Source: Gloeopeniophorella convolvens (taxonomy: Eukaryota; Basidiomycota; Agaricomycetes; Russulales). From it: a DNA stretch of 64,000 nt. Numbering within the stretch: position 1 is the first letter of the stretch; each line of letters starts with the position of its first letter. The notes beneath the pieces were generated by a model. That model ran no database searches. It worked only from the letters and a program-made list of their open reading frames with translations, and was not told the origin of the DNA. Positions 1 to 10,985 of this stretch are shown one piece after another. The position numbers and the translations under genes were made by a program. The DNA lies in contig WTXD01000006.1 of assembly GCA_022496205.1 (NCBI GenBank), forward strand, positions 186,001-250,000. The letters run 5' to 3'.

Positions 1-1141
1 GGATCGCCGGAGCCAAGATACTATTCGTCTTGCGTTGATCAGTGCGTCTATATCCCATCACCCTCAGTATGGGCTCAACGTATCCCCGACAGGTTGTGCT
101 ATATATGCCCAACGATACAACGCCGTCGTTGAACAATGCCGCAAATTCATAGTCATCCATCAGTTTAATAATGAGCCTTTGAGAATGCTCTGCGCCTGCC
201 TCGCGAGCGGCTACCGCGCGACGGACTCCTTCATCGCATCCACCTTGCAGAAGCACCTGTTCCGCGAGATGCGGTTGTACGATACCGCCGTGAATAACAA
301 GGAAGCCATCAGGTGGAACGCTATCCAACGTCGTTGGGGTGTTAGCAAGGCTGGGGACGCCGAAGAAGGGGCAGAGGATGAACCGGGGCCGGAGACTTTG
401 GAAGGCGACGAGAAAGGCGCGGCACCGCCTATACCAACAAAGGATAATCCTGTGATTGTTGCTTTGTATGGGCACATCTGCCTGGCTGGGAAGAGCTACC
501 AGAGCGCAATATGTACGTTGTTCCGTCTTATGTTCTCCGGACAAACGTTGACTGAGCTCCGCAGTCTACCTTCTCCATGCGTACGACTACTGCCCGAACG
601 ACCCGATGATATGCCTCGGGCTTGCGATCGCATCAATGGGTCGCGCTATGCAGAGGCAGTCTGACAACAGACACCACCTCATAGCTCAGGTTCAGCGGCA
701 ACTCTCTTCAGTGAGGCAACCACTGACCGCCCTGGCACACCACAGGCAATGGCTTTCCTCACCCGGTATAGAGCACTTCGCCAGTCCGACGAGGCCGAGT
801 CAGACGAAGTAGAGTACAACTTTGGTCGCGCTTTCCAGCAGCTCGGTGGGCAAGGGCCCTCCATAGACCCAATTTCTCAGCTGCTCATACGCCTTGCACA
901 GGACTTCACAGTCTCGCGGTCAAGCATTATGAACGGGTACTCGAAATGGCCGAGAAAAGGACGAAGACCAACCCTGACGTGAGTTCGCATCCTATTTATG
1001 GGTCGGTCATGTACATAACAATTTTACGGGTAGGACGTCGGTATGGCAAAGGAGGCTGCATACAACTTGTCGCTCATTTTTGTCACGACTGGTGCAACCC
1101 CATTGGCCGAGAACCTGTACCGCCGCTGGCTCACTATATGA
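1..1141 (+). CDS. TFC4: TFIIIC subunit TFC4/Sfc4, 3' part of gene (5' end outside window)
   Basis: This is the C-terminal part of the TPR-containing tau131 subunit of TFIIIC, which binds tRNA and 5S gene promoters in the nucleus and recruits TFIIIB for RNA polymerase III. The frame is open from base 2. Splicing at the GT-AG sites near 511-564, 691-746, about 845-898 and 981-1040 joins family-typical segments: HAYDYCPNDPMICLGLAIAS, GRAMQRQSDNRHHL, EVEYNFGRAFQQLGLHSLAV and finally KEAAYNLSLIFVTTGATPLA. The last segment ends ENLYRRWLTI followed by TGA at 1139-1141. These are tetratricopeptide helices; the acidic linker around residue 120 (GDAEEGAEDEPGPETLEGDE) is normal in fungal homologues. It converges on the zinc transporter gene with about 120 nt between stops. 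Identity is strong from the conserved C-terminus; the N-terminal TPR block is missing only because the window starts inside the gene. Confidence 0.93.
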
Positions 1142-1263
1142 GATCGGTGATTGGTCTTTTTCGTTGTAGCCGTAGGGATTGACTGTATTGTGTATGGGTA
1201 TAAGCCAATAATTTTGCGCGTACAGTAGCCCAGCCAGAGAACAGAGTGAAAGTAGAGTCGATA

Positions 1264-2474
1264 TCATAACGTGACAGCACCTGCGGTGGGTTCGTGCCCG
1301 TGTTTAAGCAAGCTACCCATCGCCATGGGGGTAAACATGCCCAGGACAAGGAGCAAAATGCGCGTTTTCGTACCCACTGCGTCTGATGACGAGCGGTCGT
1401 GCGATACTGGCTGCAATACTGTCGCGACGTAGAGAAAGCTTCCTGCCTGGGAAATTTCTATCATCGATAACGAACATGAACGCGAGAAGGAGTGCTTACA
1501 GAAACGAGTAAGGCGGTGCCGACACCGTCTACTTGCTTCGCTCCGAAGAATGAAAACGAGGCGTAGGAGGCTATCGCTCCCACTGGGGTTGACGCGCTGA
1601 ACAACAATAGATGCTTCCGGCAATCCATCCGGGAAAGAGATGTTGACATCAGAGAGACGGTGTACGCCAAGGCTGTGGGAGCTAAGCGAATGCACGAGAG
1701 CGTGAATTGTCAAGAGCACCTACGAAGAGACAACGGAACATACCCTTGTGTACTGCGAGGGCTAGAAATACCACCAAAGACAGTGTATACGATGACGACT
1801 CTTCGTCATCCGATAGCACTGACATCCCCAACGCGAGACCATCAGCCAAGCCATGGACGACAAGCCCAATGGTTATGGGGTATGCGGGAGGCGGCAAGTC
1901 ATTTTCAACGCTTGTCCTGATCGAGTTGGAGCGTCCGTGGCGAGTAGGTGCTTCATCTTCATCTTCCAACCCTGCCAGCTCGACGTCGAAAACAGAGTCG
2001 CGCGAAGCGACCCCTGCGTGGTGACCCAACCGATGCGTACGGTGGTGGTGATGGGCGTGCGAGGAACTGAGCTGTTCGATGATAAGCATGAAGGTGAAGC
2101 CAACGAGTAGCGGTAGCGCTATCGAGGTCCCTTCCAAAGGGGTGGACGGTCGGCTGCGTGCTAGTGCTTCGATTCCCCTACCAGACGCCATTCGTGTGGT
2201 CAGGCAATCGACCGACAGTGTAGCAGCACACGACTCACAGACGTACTCAGGTATGATGACACCCAAAGCAGCTCCTAGAAGGAGCCCGGTACCCAGGGAC
2301 GAGAGCTTCGACATGTGCGATCCTTGAGCATGGTGTGAGGACAGAAGCAACAGGCCTTTTCCTCCCAGGGTAGTACATACCAGAGAATGTGAATGATAGA
2401 GGGAGGATACCGATCCCAAAGCAGGTGAGGCCGAGCAGCCCCGAGAGCGTCAAGAGGAAAGGGAAGGCAGACAT
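1264..2474 (-). CDS. ZIP-family zinc transporter, ZIP9 (SLC39A9)-like
   Basis: The protein is a membrane metal transporter that moves zinc into the cytosol, in the ZIP9 family often from Golgi or the plasma membrane. Exon 1 starts at ATG 2474 with a first membrane helix (FLLTLSGLLGLTCFGIGILP). Exon 2 carries GTGLLLGAALGVIIPE, a third exon has LPLLVGFTFMLIIEQL and the metal-site helix TIGLVVHGLADGLALG, whose His and Asp are the ZIP HxxxD pair. After introns at about 1682-1743 and 1460-1510 come RKHLLLFSASTPVGAIASY, AGSFLYVATVLQPV and LLLVLGMFTPMAMGSLL. A His-rich loop (SSHAHHHHRTHRLGHH) follows the fourth helix region, as expected for zinc handling. About eight helices can be counted. Assignment to the ZIP9 branch rests on the VVHGLADG and SAGTFLYVATVH-like segments; substrate is inferred from the family. 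Confidence 0.9.
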
Positions 2475-2805
2475 GGTGGTACAGAGAGCGAGGCGCCAGC
2501 CAGGACATACACAAACGCGCGTGAGTGACAGCACTTGACAACCGAGCTGATACGGTCGCGTCGCGTCGATCTGCCTCCGTCGCTCGTCGCGCCTCAACGA
2601 GACAACACCAGGATGGGGTCAACTTCACTATTCACAGTGTCGTCGCAATTGAGACACGATCCTACATATATCTCACAACGCCCGGTCCTCAAAAATACGG
2701 TATATAACACTCGTCCGACTTCGCACGGCCACATGCTTAGTTGTGTGTGCCCTAGACGCACCATGCGCATGATCTGCCCCGACACCAGCTCATCGACGTG
2801 TGACA

Positions 2806-3237
2806 TTAAGCGGAGTTCTTGATAACATCATCGTCAAAGGGGTCTCCAAGTTCTACAAACACGAACGATGAGAGGGGCGGCACTGACTAAACCAGGGGCT
2901 GCTTACTGCTCTTTAGAGCGTCGAAGAGGGCGGTGTCCAGGTATTCATCTCTGCCCTTTGTATTGTCTCTCCTATCAGGTGGCCCACCTTTCCTGTAACT
3001 GCCTTCCTCCCTGCGTCGCGCCTTAGAGTCGCGGTTGCTCGTTGTTTTGGTGGAACCTCCAGGAAGGCGGCGTTTCCCGACACCTCTCGTGAAGGAGGAG
3101 ATGAGATGAGATACAGGTCCCGATCTTTCCGACCTGTCATATGCAGATGTCGAGAATTCTTGGGTCAAGGCGATATCATCGGTGAGGGATTCTGTCGACG
3201 ATGAGGCAGGGGATGCTGGCTCCAGGGGAGAGTTCAT
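2806..3237 (-). CDS. Small basic hypothetical protein
   Basis: I do not recognise a named family. The gene starts at ATG 3237 and has a first exon of about 112 codons: a Ser/Thr/Pro-rich N-terminus, then a basic stretch (VGKRRLPGGSTKTT, DSKARRREEGSYRKGG) and the end DEYLDTALFDALKSSK. A GT-AG intron of about 60 nt (donor GTAAGC, acceptor TTTGTAG) leads to a short second exon ending LGDPFDDDVIKNSA and TAA at 2806-2808. The closing LGDPFDDD tail and the preceding helix-like DTALFDAL look constrained, which argues that the spliced model is real. No signal peptide, membrane segment or zinc site is visible. It is divergently transcribed from the mitochondrial exchanger gene and probably shares its promoter. 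A nuclear or mitochondrial role would be guesswork. Confidence 0.6.
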
Positions 3238-3570
3238 GATTGGGTGTCTAGGGCCGAGTCAGAGTGAGGATGTTCCCGTAGGGGGCTGCGTAGGGCTGGG
3301 GTTTTCAGAGTTTGTCGTACTCGTATACTGAGTATATCAACGGCGGTGCACAAGATGGTGGCAAGTGGCGAGCAGAACGAGGTTGAGATGGTGGATCTCG
3401 GGGTCGATTCTTAGTGACCGGGCCGGCTGAGGGACGCCGAGCGCTTATTCAAACGCGCGTTGATTCTGCCGTCGCGTCAATTTCATTTCGGCTCTTTGCT
3501 CAACGGTCACCTCCCCCACTGGACTCCCCTCAAGGGCCTCGGAACCAGAATTCATCTCAAGAGGGCCACC
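3238..3570. promoter_or_regulatory. Divergent intergenic region between the small basic protein and the K+/H+ exchange gene
   Basis: These 333 nt separate two outward-facing start codons, so the interval should hold both promoters. The right-hand gene starts in a good fungal context (GCCACCATG). I see no open frame with support and no repeat. Confidence 0.5.
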
Positions 3571-4709
3571 ATGTCTGTAGTTTCAAAAACTAGATTGCCT
3601 ATGCGCATTATTGCGCTACCTCTCACGAGTTCTGTACGCGGTCCCATACACACGGATGGCCCATCGCCTTTGGTCTACTATCATTTCCAAATGCCTCCGA
3701 AGCTGGCAGATCAGCGTACAAGCTGGGTCGACTGGGCAACAGGCAAGGCTTCTGGGATTTGGGCGCAGTTTGGGAAATCACCAGAGTCTTCTTGGAAGGT
3801 CCGTGGTTGCTGCACCGTTTCCTAGTATCCCACCTCCAACTGTGCACTGCCTTTCCTGGGTGCATTCTGTTGACTTGATATATGCGCAGTTCAAGGTATT
3901 TAGCTATGGAGAGAAGCTTGTCGATCGCGTCGACTTCGAAGAACTGGCACTGAAGGGCGTAGACCCTTCCATGGGTCCTAACATCTCGCACCCAAGAAGT
4001 CCGAGCGAGGAGCAGAAGAAATCTGCCCTCGTGAGTGCATCCCCTTCTCCAACTCTCGCAGATCTGATGTGCACGTCACCTCAGATTCCCCTTGTTCATC
4101 CAAAGTTTGCTGGCTCCTCGCCACTGACGCACTTGAATACGATCCTCGCCAGACGGACGCCGCGCCACCGCAAAGGCTTTTATATGTGGATGTTACTAGC
4201 ACCACTGACGGCACCCTTCATGGTGATTCGTATGTCGCTGTTAACCCTCTTGAGAACCTTGCATGCTGAGCACCGTGTACAGCTGTGATACCCAACCTTC
4301 CGTTCTTCTTCTGTGTATGGCGATCGTGGTCGCATTACAGAGGTGCTTGTCCATGATTCCTCCATCTGATTACTCGCCGATATGTCTTCCTGCAGCGTAC
4401 AAGGCTTCGGACTATCTTCAGTCACTCTTACAGCGTGGGGCAATCCTCCCACAATCTGATGCCAACCTAGATAGCGTCTATGTCACGCATGCACCTTCAG
4501 ACACACTCCAAGAAGCTACGAAGCCCGAGGCAGAGGTAGAGGCGCAGGCGGAGGCACAGGCGGAGGAGGCGGAAAGGAAGGTACTCCTCAATCGAGATGC
4601 AGTACCTCGGATACTCGAGATATTTGCACTTCCCGAGGCCGCAGCAGCAGATATCTACCGTGCCATAGAGCAAGCTACTACTCGTTTGAAACGGGGGATT
4701 TACAAATGA
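3571..4709 (+). CDS. Mitochondrial K+-H+ exchange-related protein (Mit_KHE1 family)
   Basis: The family (Pfam Mit_KHE1, yeast YDL183C-like) sits in the mitochondrial inner membrane and is linked to K+/H+ exchange and matrix volume control. The start is ATG 3571 in a Kozak-like GCCACCATG. Visible hallmarks are MRIIALPLTS near the N-terminus, TSWVDWATGKASGIWAQFG, then after an intron at about 3799-3892 YGEKLVDRVDFEELALKGVD with PSMGPNI directly after it, and the membrane segment MWMLLAPLTAPFMVIPVIPN ending in FFFCVWRSWSHYRAYKASDY. Introns at about 4032-4085, 4231-4284 and 4344-4398 are needed to join these. The C-terminus contains a charged Glu/Ala repeat (EAEVEAQAEAQAEEAE) followed by a conserved-looking helix ending RLKRGIYK. 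Family membership is strong; the transport role is by family and has not been shown for every member. Confidence 0.88.
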
Positions 4710-5194
4710 TAATGCATCCCCTTATGGATTACGCGCTTTCTCAACTTATTGATGACATTCACTGCTGGATATGCGAAAGTGTACTCTACATTGTAGGCAA
4801 TTTTACCAGCATTTGACCCGAAGGTTAGTCCAGCTGGCTCGTTGCTCGAGCCCGCTCGGGCTCCAGAATCACTCAAGAGACCCCCGATCATCATAGAGCC
4901 TAGAGGTAATAGAAGCAAACCAGAAGTAGTGCTTGACTTCAACACAAGTCAAGTCAAACAGAATCAAACAACGCTGCATGGCTCTGCAGCCTGTCAAGCA
5001 TATGCGCTCGACCGCTTTGCCCCCGGAGTTGTTTCGTTCGACTGCCCGGTGCTTGCTCCAGGCGTCGAGTTCGTAATTGTTGCTGACCCGCGAGCGCCAC
5101 CGGCAGGTAACCGCGGGTGCTCCACAACATCAGAAGGCGACTCGTCGCCTGCTTCGAGACCCAACCACCAACCTCCGTCCTGACGCAATGCGTC
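4710..5194. other. Intergenic, no supported gene
   Basis: Between two plus-strand genes. An 81-codon minus-strand frame at 4700-4945 and a 113-codon plus-strand frame at 4842-5183 both begin at TTG rather than ATG and resemble no family. The segment probably holds the 3' UTR of the exchanger and the promoter of the polytopic protein. Confidence 0.5.
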
Positions 5195-8082
5195 ATGTCT
5201 ATCCGTGCATTCACCTCGTTTGCATCTGACCCACAAGCCCAAAATTGGTTCTCCGTGGTGCGTGCCTTCCCCGCGTCGGCTCGGGTGTTGCCCGCCGACG
5301 CGCGCTTCCGAATCTAGATCGCATACCCTGTCCTCTTTCTCTCTTTCCAAGTCCTCCACAGCTCCCGCCCGGACAATGACGCGTCCACCGTCTCACCCGC
5401 CGACCTGGCTGTGGTAGAGGCTCTCAAGCTCGCGTTCAACATCGTCAGCAGGTACCGGTCCGGAGAAAGTCTCTTTCGTCGTCGAGAGTCGGGCAGAGCC
5501 GTATTATGGGACGCGAGTGACAGCGCCGAGGGCCAGCCCCTGCAGAGCCTTTCCAGCCACGAGAGCGACGACACTGCTGTCTCTCCGGAGAGGAGTGAAG
5601 GCACAGAATACAAAGATTCGCGGCCGACAACGCACTCTTGGCTTGTGGTCGTTTGCGCCGCCGCGCTATGGGCCGGCACTGCATATATCGTACGTCGCCA
5701 CCAAACTAGCATATGCGGACAAACGGACTTGCGAACCCAGACTTCAGTTGCCAACCTGTTCTTCGACGTGGCAACGGTGCATCTTGCTGTAGCGAGCTCT
5801 CTTGTCGTCGTATCCTACAGCCTCTACGCGCTCGCAGGGCGCCCTATCACAATCGCTGTCGCGCAGAGCATCGCTCTACAGGTCCGTCGCAGTATTCAAA
5901 CCTCGGCTGGCGTCGCCTCACCTCTTACATCAGCTACTTGGTCCTTTACTCGTCAAGGTCACCTTGTTCCAGTCCTCGCAGTCATACCTCACGCCATCGC
6001 TCGTCTTGCTTTCTGTCGCATTCACCAGTGCCTGCAGCGTTCTCCTCATTGAGCATGCAAGTGGACCTCCTCTTTCCACCCAGGCTTCGAGCTGACACTG
6101 TCCTCAGATATATCATTCTCATGGACCTAGCTTGTTCAATACCCTTAATACTGCACTATTCTTCTCGGGATTCTTTCTTCATGTCGTCATCTGCATCATC
6201 CAAGCACTTCTCGTACCACCATCTGCAACATCATTTTCTGACTGGTCTTTACACCGCATCTCTTCGCTCGTCGTGAGAGCGCGACTGGATTGGACCATAC
6301 TCTCCGTCATTAACGGTGAGATCTTTCTTTGCACATCTTCTCCAAAGCTGATCTAGTGTGGTCACAAGACCACGATGCCGTACTCGAACGGGTCTTATAC
6401 TCGTTCAGTTTGACCCTCCTTCTCCTCTTCATCTCTCTGCATAACCATGTGCTGCCCCTCGGCGTCTTGGCAGGCTCGGCCGTCGCACTCTGGGCTTCAT
6501 TCTCGTACCTGTCACAAGAGCTGTACAAAAGTCATCAGCTGCATGACACGCCCGTACGCACCCGATAGCGTCTCCATCTCGCCCAAGCTCATCGCGATGG
6601 ATACTTCTGACAGGCATATGACCCCTCCAGCCCGTCCCGTCGCCGCTGCATCACTGCCTGGATTATCCTCTCCATTCTCGGTCTGGGTTCTAGCCTTGGG
6701 ATTATGGAAGCAGTTGTCTTCCTTCCAGAGCGCCCTCGTGTTGGCTTTGACATGTTTTCTCTCCCCATCGACACCGCCTGTCAGCGCAGGGAGCTGCCGT
6801 TTTCGCATCCGCCTGCCACTGGAGATCGCGGCTACAGACACTTCGAGAATATCCTTCTAGTCGTTTTCTTCAGCCACCCGCGCTACAATACCAATCTAGA
6901 CTATTACCGCGAAGTATACTCGGAGTACTTCCCGAACGTACGTCTGCCATCGCCGTACGTATGTTCAGGGAGACGGGCTCAACGCCTCCGCAGATCCTCT
7001 TCGTCGGCCCAGCCAGCCGCGAAGACGCTGGGTTCAACCACTCCTACGACGTCCTGGTTGACACCTACCAGGCCTCGGAAGACCTGAGCGACCCGCAGGT
7101 GTACAAAATGGGCGGGCGCATGGCGCACCACATGCTCTACACTGCGCTGCAGGAGCACCCGTGCTACGACGGCTACCTCTGGGCGCCGTTTGATACGCTC
7201 CTCAACGTGCCACGCCTCCAGCTGTTCGACCAGCGCAGGTTCTGGTACCACTCGCCCTTCGCGCGCTACGTGCACAACCCGGCGCTTGGCCGGGAGGCAG
7301 AGCGCAATGCGAGTTACCATGCGCCGTCCGCCAGGATCTCACCGGACCCAGCGAACATGACGACGCCGTGGAAGGGCTGGGGCGAGGACTGGTGGTACGT
7401 CGCCGAGCCCACTAAGCTACCACGTTCTGCTGACCTAGCTCGTCCTGGTGCAGGTGGGGGTGCGTTCTTCTCAGCCTCTCCCCCCAAGGAGCTGAGATGG
7501 CCATCTAACACTTCCTCTCTCCAGATCCCCACACGTGGGGCTCCCCGTCTGCATGCCCGCATACAACAAAATCCCCGAAGCACAGCGCGCACGCCTCGCC
7601 GCGTTGACAGGCGCGCCCGATCGGCTCGTCGGCGGCTCGGCAGACACGATGTACATCCCCACGCGGCACCGCGGCGCATTCATGTCCGCGCTCGCGCTCT
7701 TCCTGCAGACAGACTGCTTCCTCGAGATCGCGGCACCGACCGCGCTGCACCTCGCGCTGCCGCGCGGCGAGGACATCCTCTTCGTCGACCACGTGCGTGC
7801 CCCTTAGTGCTGATTCTCGCGCTGCGCGCAACGCACTTACCTCGGGCTAACTCGCGCGTGCAGTGGTGGATCTGGCAGGCGCCGTTCGACACGGCGTTCG
7901 TGCGCGGCAAGTGGGCGGAGGGCCGGGAGGTCGACACGTTCCACACGTTCCATTGGGGCGAGCCTAGTGGCGCTGACGGCGCATGGGTGCCGCACCCGGA
8001 GCGGGTCGGCGACGTGCGGCGGCTGCTCCAGGATTCCGCCGCACGTCAGGGCGTGGTGTCATTTCCCGGTATGACGAGCTGA
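5195..8082 (+). CDS. Polytopic membrane protein with large C-terminal non-membrane domain, function unknown
   Basis: The gene has many short introns and starts at ATG 5195. After a hydrophilic Ser-rich N-terminus come about eight to nine hydrophobic helices, for example SWLVVVCAAALWAGTAYI, ASSLVVVSYSLYALAG, LTPSLVLLSVAFTSACS, FFSGFFLHVVICIIQALLV, VLYSFSLTLLLLFISLH and finally WIILSILGLGSSLGIMEAVV. The last helix is followed by a roughly 380-residue domain, probably lumenal or extracellular: HFENILLVVFFSHPRYNTNL, DYYREVYSEYFPN, ILFVGPASREDAGFNHSYDV, MAHHMLYTALQEHPCYDGYL, WAPFDTLLNVPRLQLFDQ, GGSADTMYIPTRHRGAF, QTDCFLEIAAPTALHL and ILFVDHWWIWQAPFDTAF. I recall similar basidiomycete hypothetical proteins and the fold may be glycosyltransferase-like, but no catalytic motif is certain. 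The intron acceptor at 6609, bringing HDTP into AYDPSSPSRRR, supports one gene rather than two. The splice near 7400-7535 is unresolved. Confidence 0.72.
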
Positions 8083-8637
8083 GCCCCATTTCTTGGACAC
8101 AATATAGCCCTGCTTGGTACGAAGCTTCCGTCCGATTGTACGCACCCGCGGGTACCCACAGGGTTACAACTCGCGGTGCGCTGAAAATAGCGCGTTGGAG
8201 CCATCCAAAGCGAGACACGTTTCTGCATCCCCTAAATCTCATGACGTCGCGATTCGCGATTTTCAAACGGCCCTCGGAACACTGTTCGCGAACGCCCTCC
8301 GAGGTGGCGCCGCTGAGCTTTCGCTAACTGACATTAAAACATCTCCTGGAAGAGACCAATCACTCGCGCCGCAGGCGCAGTGCTGACTGACGAGGTTAGA
8401 GTACTTTCGTCAATAATTTTACAGCGGGGTAAAGAACGAATGCAAAGGTCGGTAAATGATACGAGTACAGCTGCTCTAAAAAAGGAGAGTACGCCAACGA
8501 AAGACTAAAAACCGTTGCATCGGCGGTGGAAGGCAGTGACCCTGTAGAAAAGGTGCAATATGCCGCGAACAAGATGGAGCACGTAAAAATATCACGAAAG
8601 GCAGTCCAAACGCTCAGCAAGGGGCAAAATATGACGC
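8083..8637. other. Intergenic between convergent genes
   Basis: These 555 nt lie between the stop of the polytopic protein and the stop of the RGS gene, so they should contain two 3' UTRs. No ORF with family resemblance and no repeat is seen. Confidence 0.5.
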
Positions 8638-10901
8638 TCAACGCTGCACCGGTACTGCGAGCAGGCCGCCAATAATGGTGACGCTGATGAGCATGGCAAC
8701 AAAAGCACTGCGCACAACAATTTCCCACTGAGCTCGTGAGATGACGGGACTGAGGACCCTAGTAAGCGGACCGAAAGCAGGAACGTGGCGAATGCGACTG
8801 TGCTGATTCTCGATGGAAGGGGGAGACACCTCTGGTTTTGTCGGCCAGCTTCTGTGGTGCTGATTTGATGGGGCTGCAGCGGAGGCGGCGGAATGGACCG
8901 TGGTGTTGCGGTTGCACTTGTACTGAGCGCGACCAAGGAAGGCAGCCGGAGACTTCAACTCCGCACAACGAGATGAATGTGAATCGTCGGAGACCTGTGG
9001 TGTAGGCGTGGGAATGGCGACGGGGACAGGTAGTGAATGCGCGTCTGATTGTAACCGTTTCTCCCGAGTGGAGTCCAGGGGGAGAGCGACGGACGACGGC
9101 GCCGCAGGAGCTATCGCACAAATGCACGGAGCATCACCACCATCACGTTCCGGAAGGGCGTCGAAATCGAATCCGCCACGTAAACCCTCTTCGGCAGCTT
9201 TGCTCGCTGGACGATCATAAAGATCGTCGTCGTCGTACGCGATAAAGGCTGCAGTGGCATTGTTTAAACACGCTCGATTGAAGCGACATTCTTCAGTGTG
9301 TGTGCCAGCTGTCCCGAATCTATACGATGAACTGGGAACGGCAAGACCGTCTGTGATGAAGGGAGGCGCATCAGGGCCAGTGCGGGTTGCAGGGCCTTCG
9401 GGAGCGGGATCTGGGTCAAAGTACGCCGGTGAGACTGTGATTTCGGGCTCGGCAGCGTCACCAGCAAGGGATGATGTCGAAGCTGAATACTGTGAATCAG
9501 TATCATAAGGGGTCGATGCTGTGGATCCCGCCGAAGAGTCTCGTTCCCGAGTCGCAATTACTGCAACTGCGGGAGGCCTGGTGATCGGCGGTATTGATAT
9601 TGTCAAATTGGGCTGGACGGCCGGTTGTGGTGCAGGGACGGGACGAGGGCGCTTGAAGGTGTATGAGGGCAAGAAGGAAGAAGATGAAGCAGATTTGGAC
9701 TGATAGACGGGAAGGGGAGCCGATATAGGCGGACGAGAAGACGAACTGTCCAGAAGTCGCGGCGCTGAGATGCGAGGTCGAGCGAGCTCAAACTTATGTA
9801 ACTGACGAAGGTCTCCAAAAACGTATACCATCATGCAGACCTGTAACGATGGCTTAGTACTATCGCCGGTATGCGTTAACGTAGCTCACCCCATGCATGC
9901 TTGCGACCAGGATGGTGAGTCCGAGCCACAGACCGGGAAGGGCAAGCAAGCGAAGCCATCGATCGCGCTCACCGGCAAAATTGACGGCCAGTGGTGGTAC
10001 TGAACCCGCCAAAGCAATGACGGTGCCGCCAACCATACCGCAAAGAGCGCGGTTGGTGCCGACGTTGTAGTACGCAGCGAGCACGAAGCGGTCCAAACTT
10101 TCCTTGAGCATGTCGTGGACTTGACATGCAACCTGGGAGAATACTATGGGGTCGGGATGCGGAGAAACGAAATGACCAGTGTGAAAGGGAGAGAGGATAT
10201 CCGAAGGGATGTTGAGCTCGTATTCGGCGCCAGGCGTGAAGAAGGTTTGCTTGGCGCGGAGGTAAAAGAGGGTCAGGTTGGTAGAATGTTGAATCTGGTT
10301 GGAGAACCGATACTGCTCCCTGGAGCTCGTGGTGCTCCGATTCGATCGTGTCTGAGCAAGCCACTGGTCGTAACGCGTGGCATACTCCTTGAGCCAGAGG
10401 ATGAAATAGCTATGAGCACGGGTGAGCGTCAGACGATCGGCAAATACGACACGTGACGTTAGGACGAACAGGTTCTCGGGACAACCCTCAACGAACAAGA
10501 GCCACTCCTCAAAGTCTTTAAGGCCTGGACGAAATGAATGAGATCGAGGGAGATAGATAGGGAGGATCGACTATACCTAGCGGAGGTAGATGTTTCCTAT
10601 TGAGAACATCATCCAATTTGACCTTGAACATTGGTGTAACTGAGGCGCGCTTAAATGAATGATAGCTACGCGGGTAACCGAGATGATGACCGACCCTTGC
10701 AGGAGCGGACTTTTCCCACGGCAGGCGGAGGGTTACATAGCCGGCCCTACGGAAAAGGGGTAAGGCGCATATACTTAGATTCAAGTACAAGGTGGGAGGA
10801 CTGACGGGGAGAGAAAGGAGGGCGTTGATGGTGAGACGGAACGTCCTTGGCTGCTTCTCCCTAGAAGAGGTCATGGTGAGGGGAGGGTTGCGCTGGGCCA
10901 T
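8638..10901 (-). CDS. RGS-domain multi-pass membrane protein, Rax1-like
   Basis: Starts at ATG 10901. Residues about 85 onward form an RGS-type domain: LKDFEEWLLFVEGCPENLF, WLKEYATRYDQWLAQ, then FYLRAKQTFFTPGAEYELNI, PSDILSPFH, and CQVHDMLKESLDRFVLAAYY. This fold normally binds G-alpha subunits; in Rax1 it is part of a bud-site membrane complex. Downstream are hydrophobic helices (LCGMVGGTVIALAGSVPPLA and LLALPGLWLGLTILVASMHG), a junction GVCMMVYVFGDLRQLHKFEL, then about 300 residues of Ser/Pro/Asp-rich probably disordered sequence, and a final helix following RAQWEIVVRSAFVAMLISVT. Introns lie near 9838-9885, 10440-10460 and 10525-10575; the exact donor of the middle one is uncertain. Architecture and motifs match basidiomycete RGS-superfamily membrane proteins; Rax1 orthology is less certain than RGS membership. 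The gene is convergent with the polytopic protein. Confidence 0.85.
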
Positions 10902-10985
10902 GGCGGGGGATGGCGGGGGAGGGAGGGAGGAGGGGGGGGGAGGAAGGGAGGGAAGGGAGCGCGCGGGGCTGGACTTTGGCAGAGG
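10902..10985. repeat. G-rich tract directly upstream of the RGS gene start
   Basis: From the start codon rightward the plus strand is almost only G and A, with G runs of up to nine at about 10930-10945 and a short direct repeat of ATGGCGGGGG. In the RGS transcript sense this is a C/T-rich leader. The G-rich strand could form G-quadruplexes; this is inference from base runs. Confidence 0.7.

Noticed and set aside
4700..4945. 81-codon minus-strand frame with a hydrophobic N-terminus
   Set aside because: Starts at TTG, overlaps the 3' end of the K+/H+ exchange gene and resembles no protein; the hydrophobic stretch is short.
5517..6276. Alternative plus-strand frames suggesting a second small membrane protein in 5.5-6.3 kb
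   Set aside because: The hydrophobic segments from different frames join into one protein when short GT-AG introns are removed, so they are exons of the polytopic gene.
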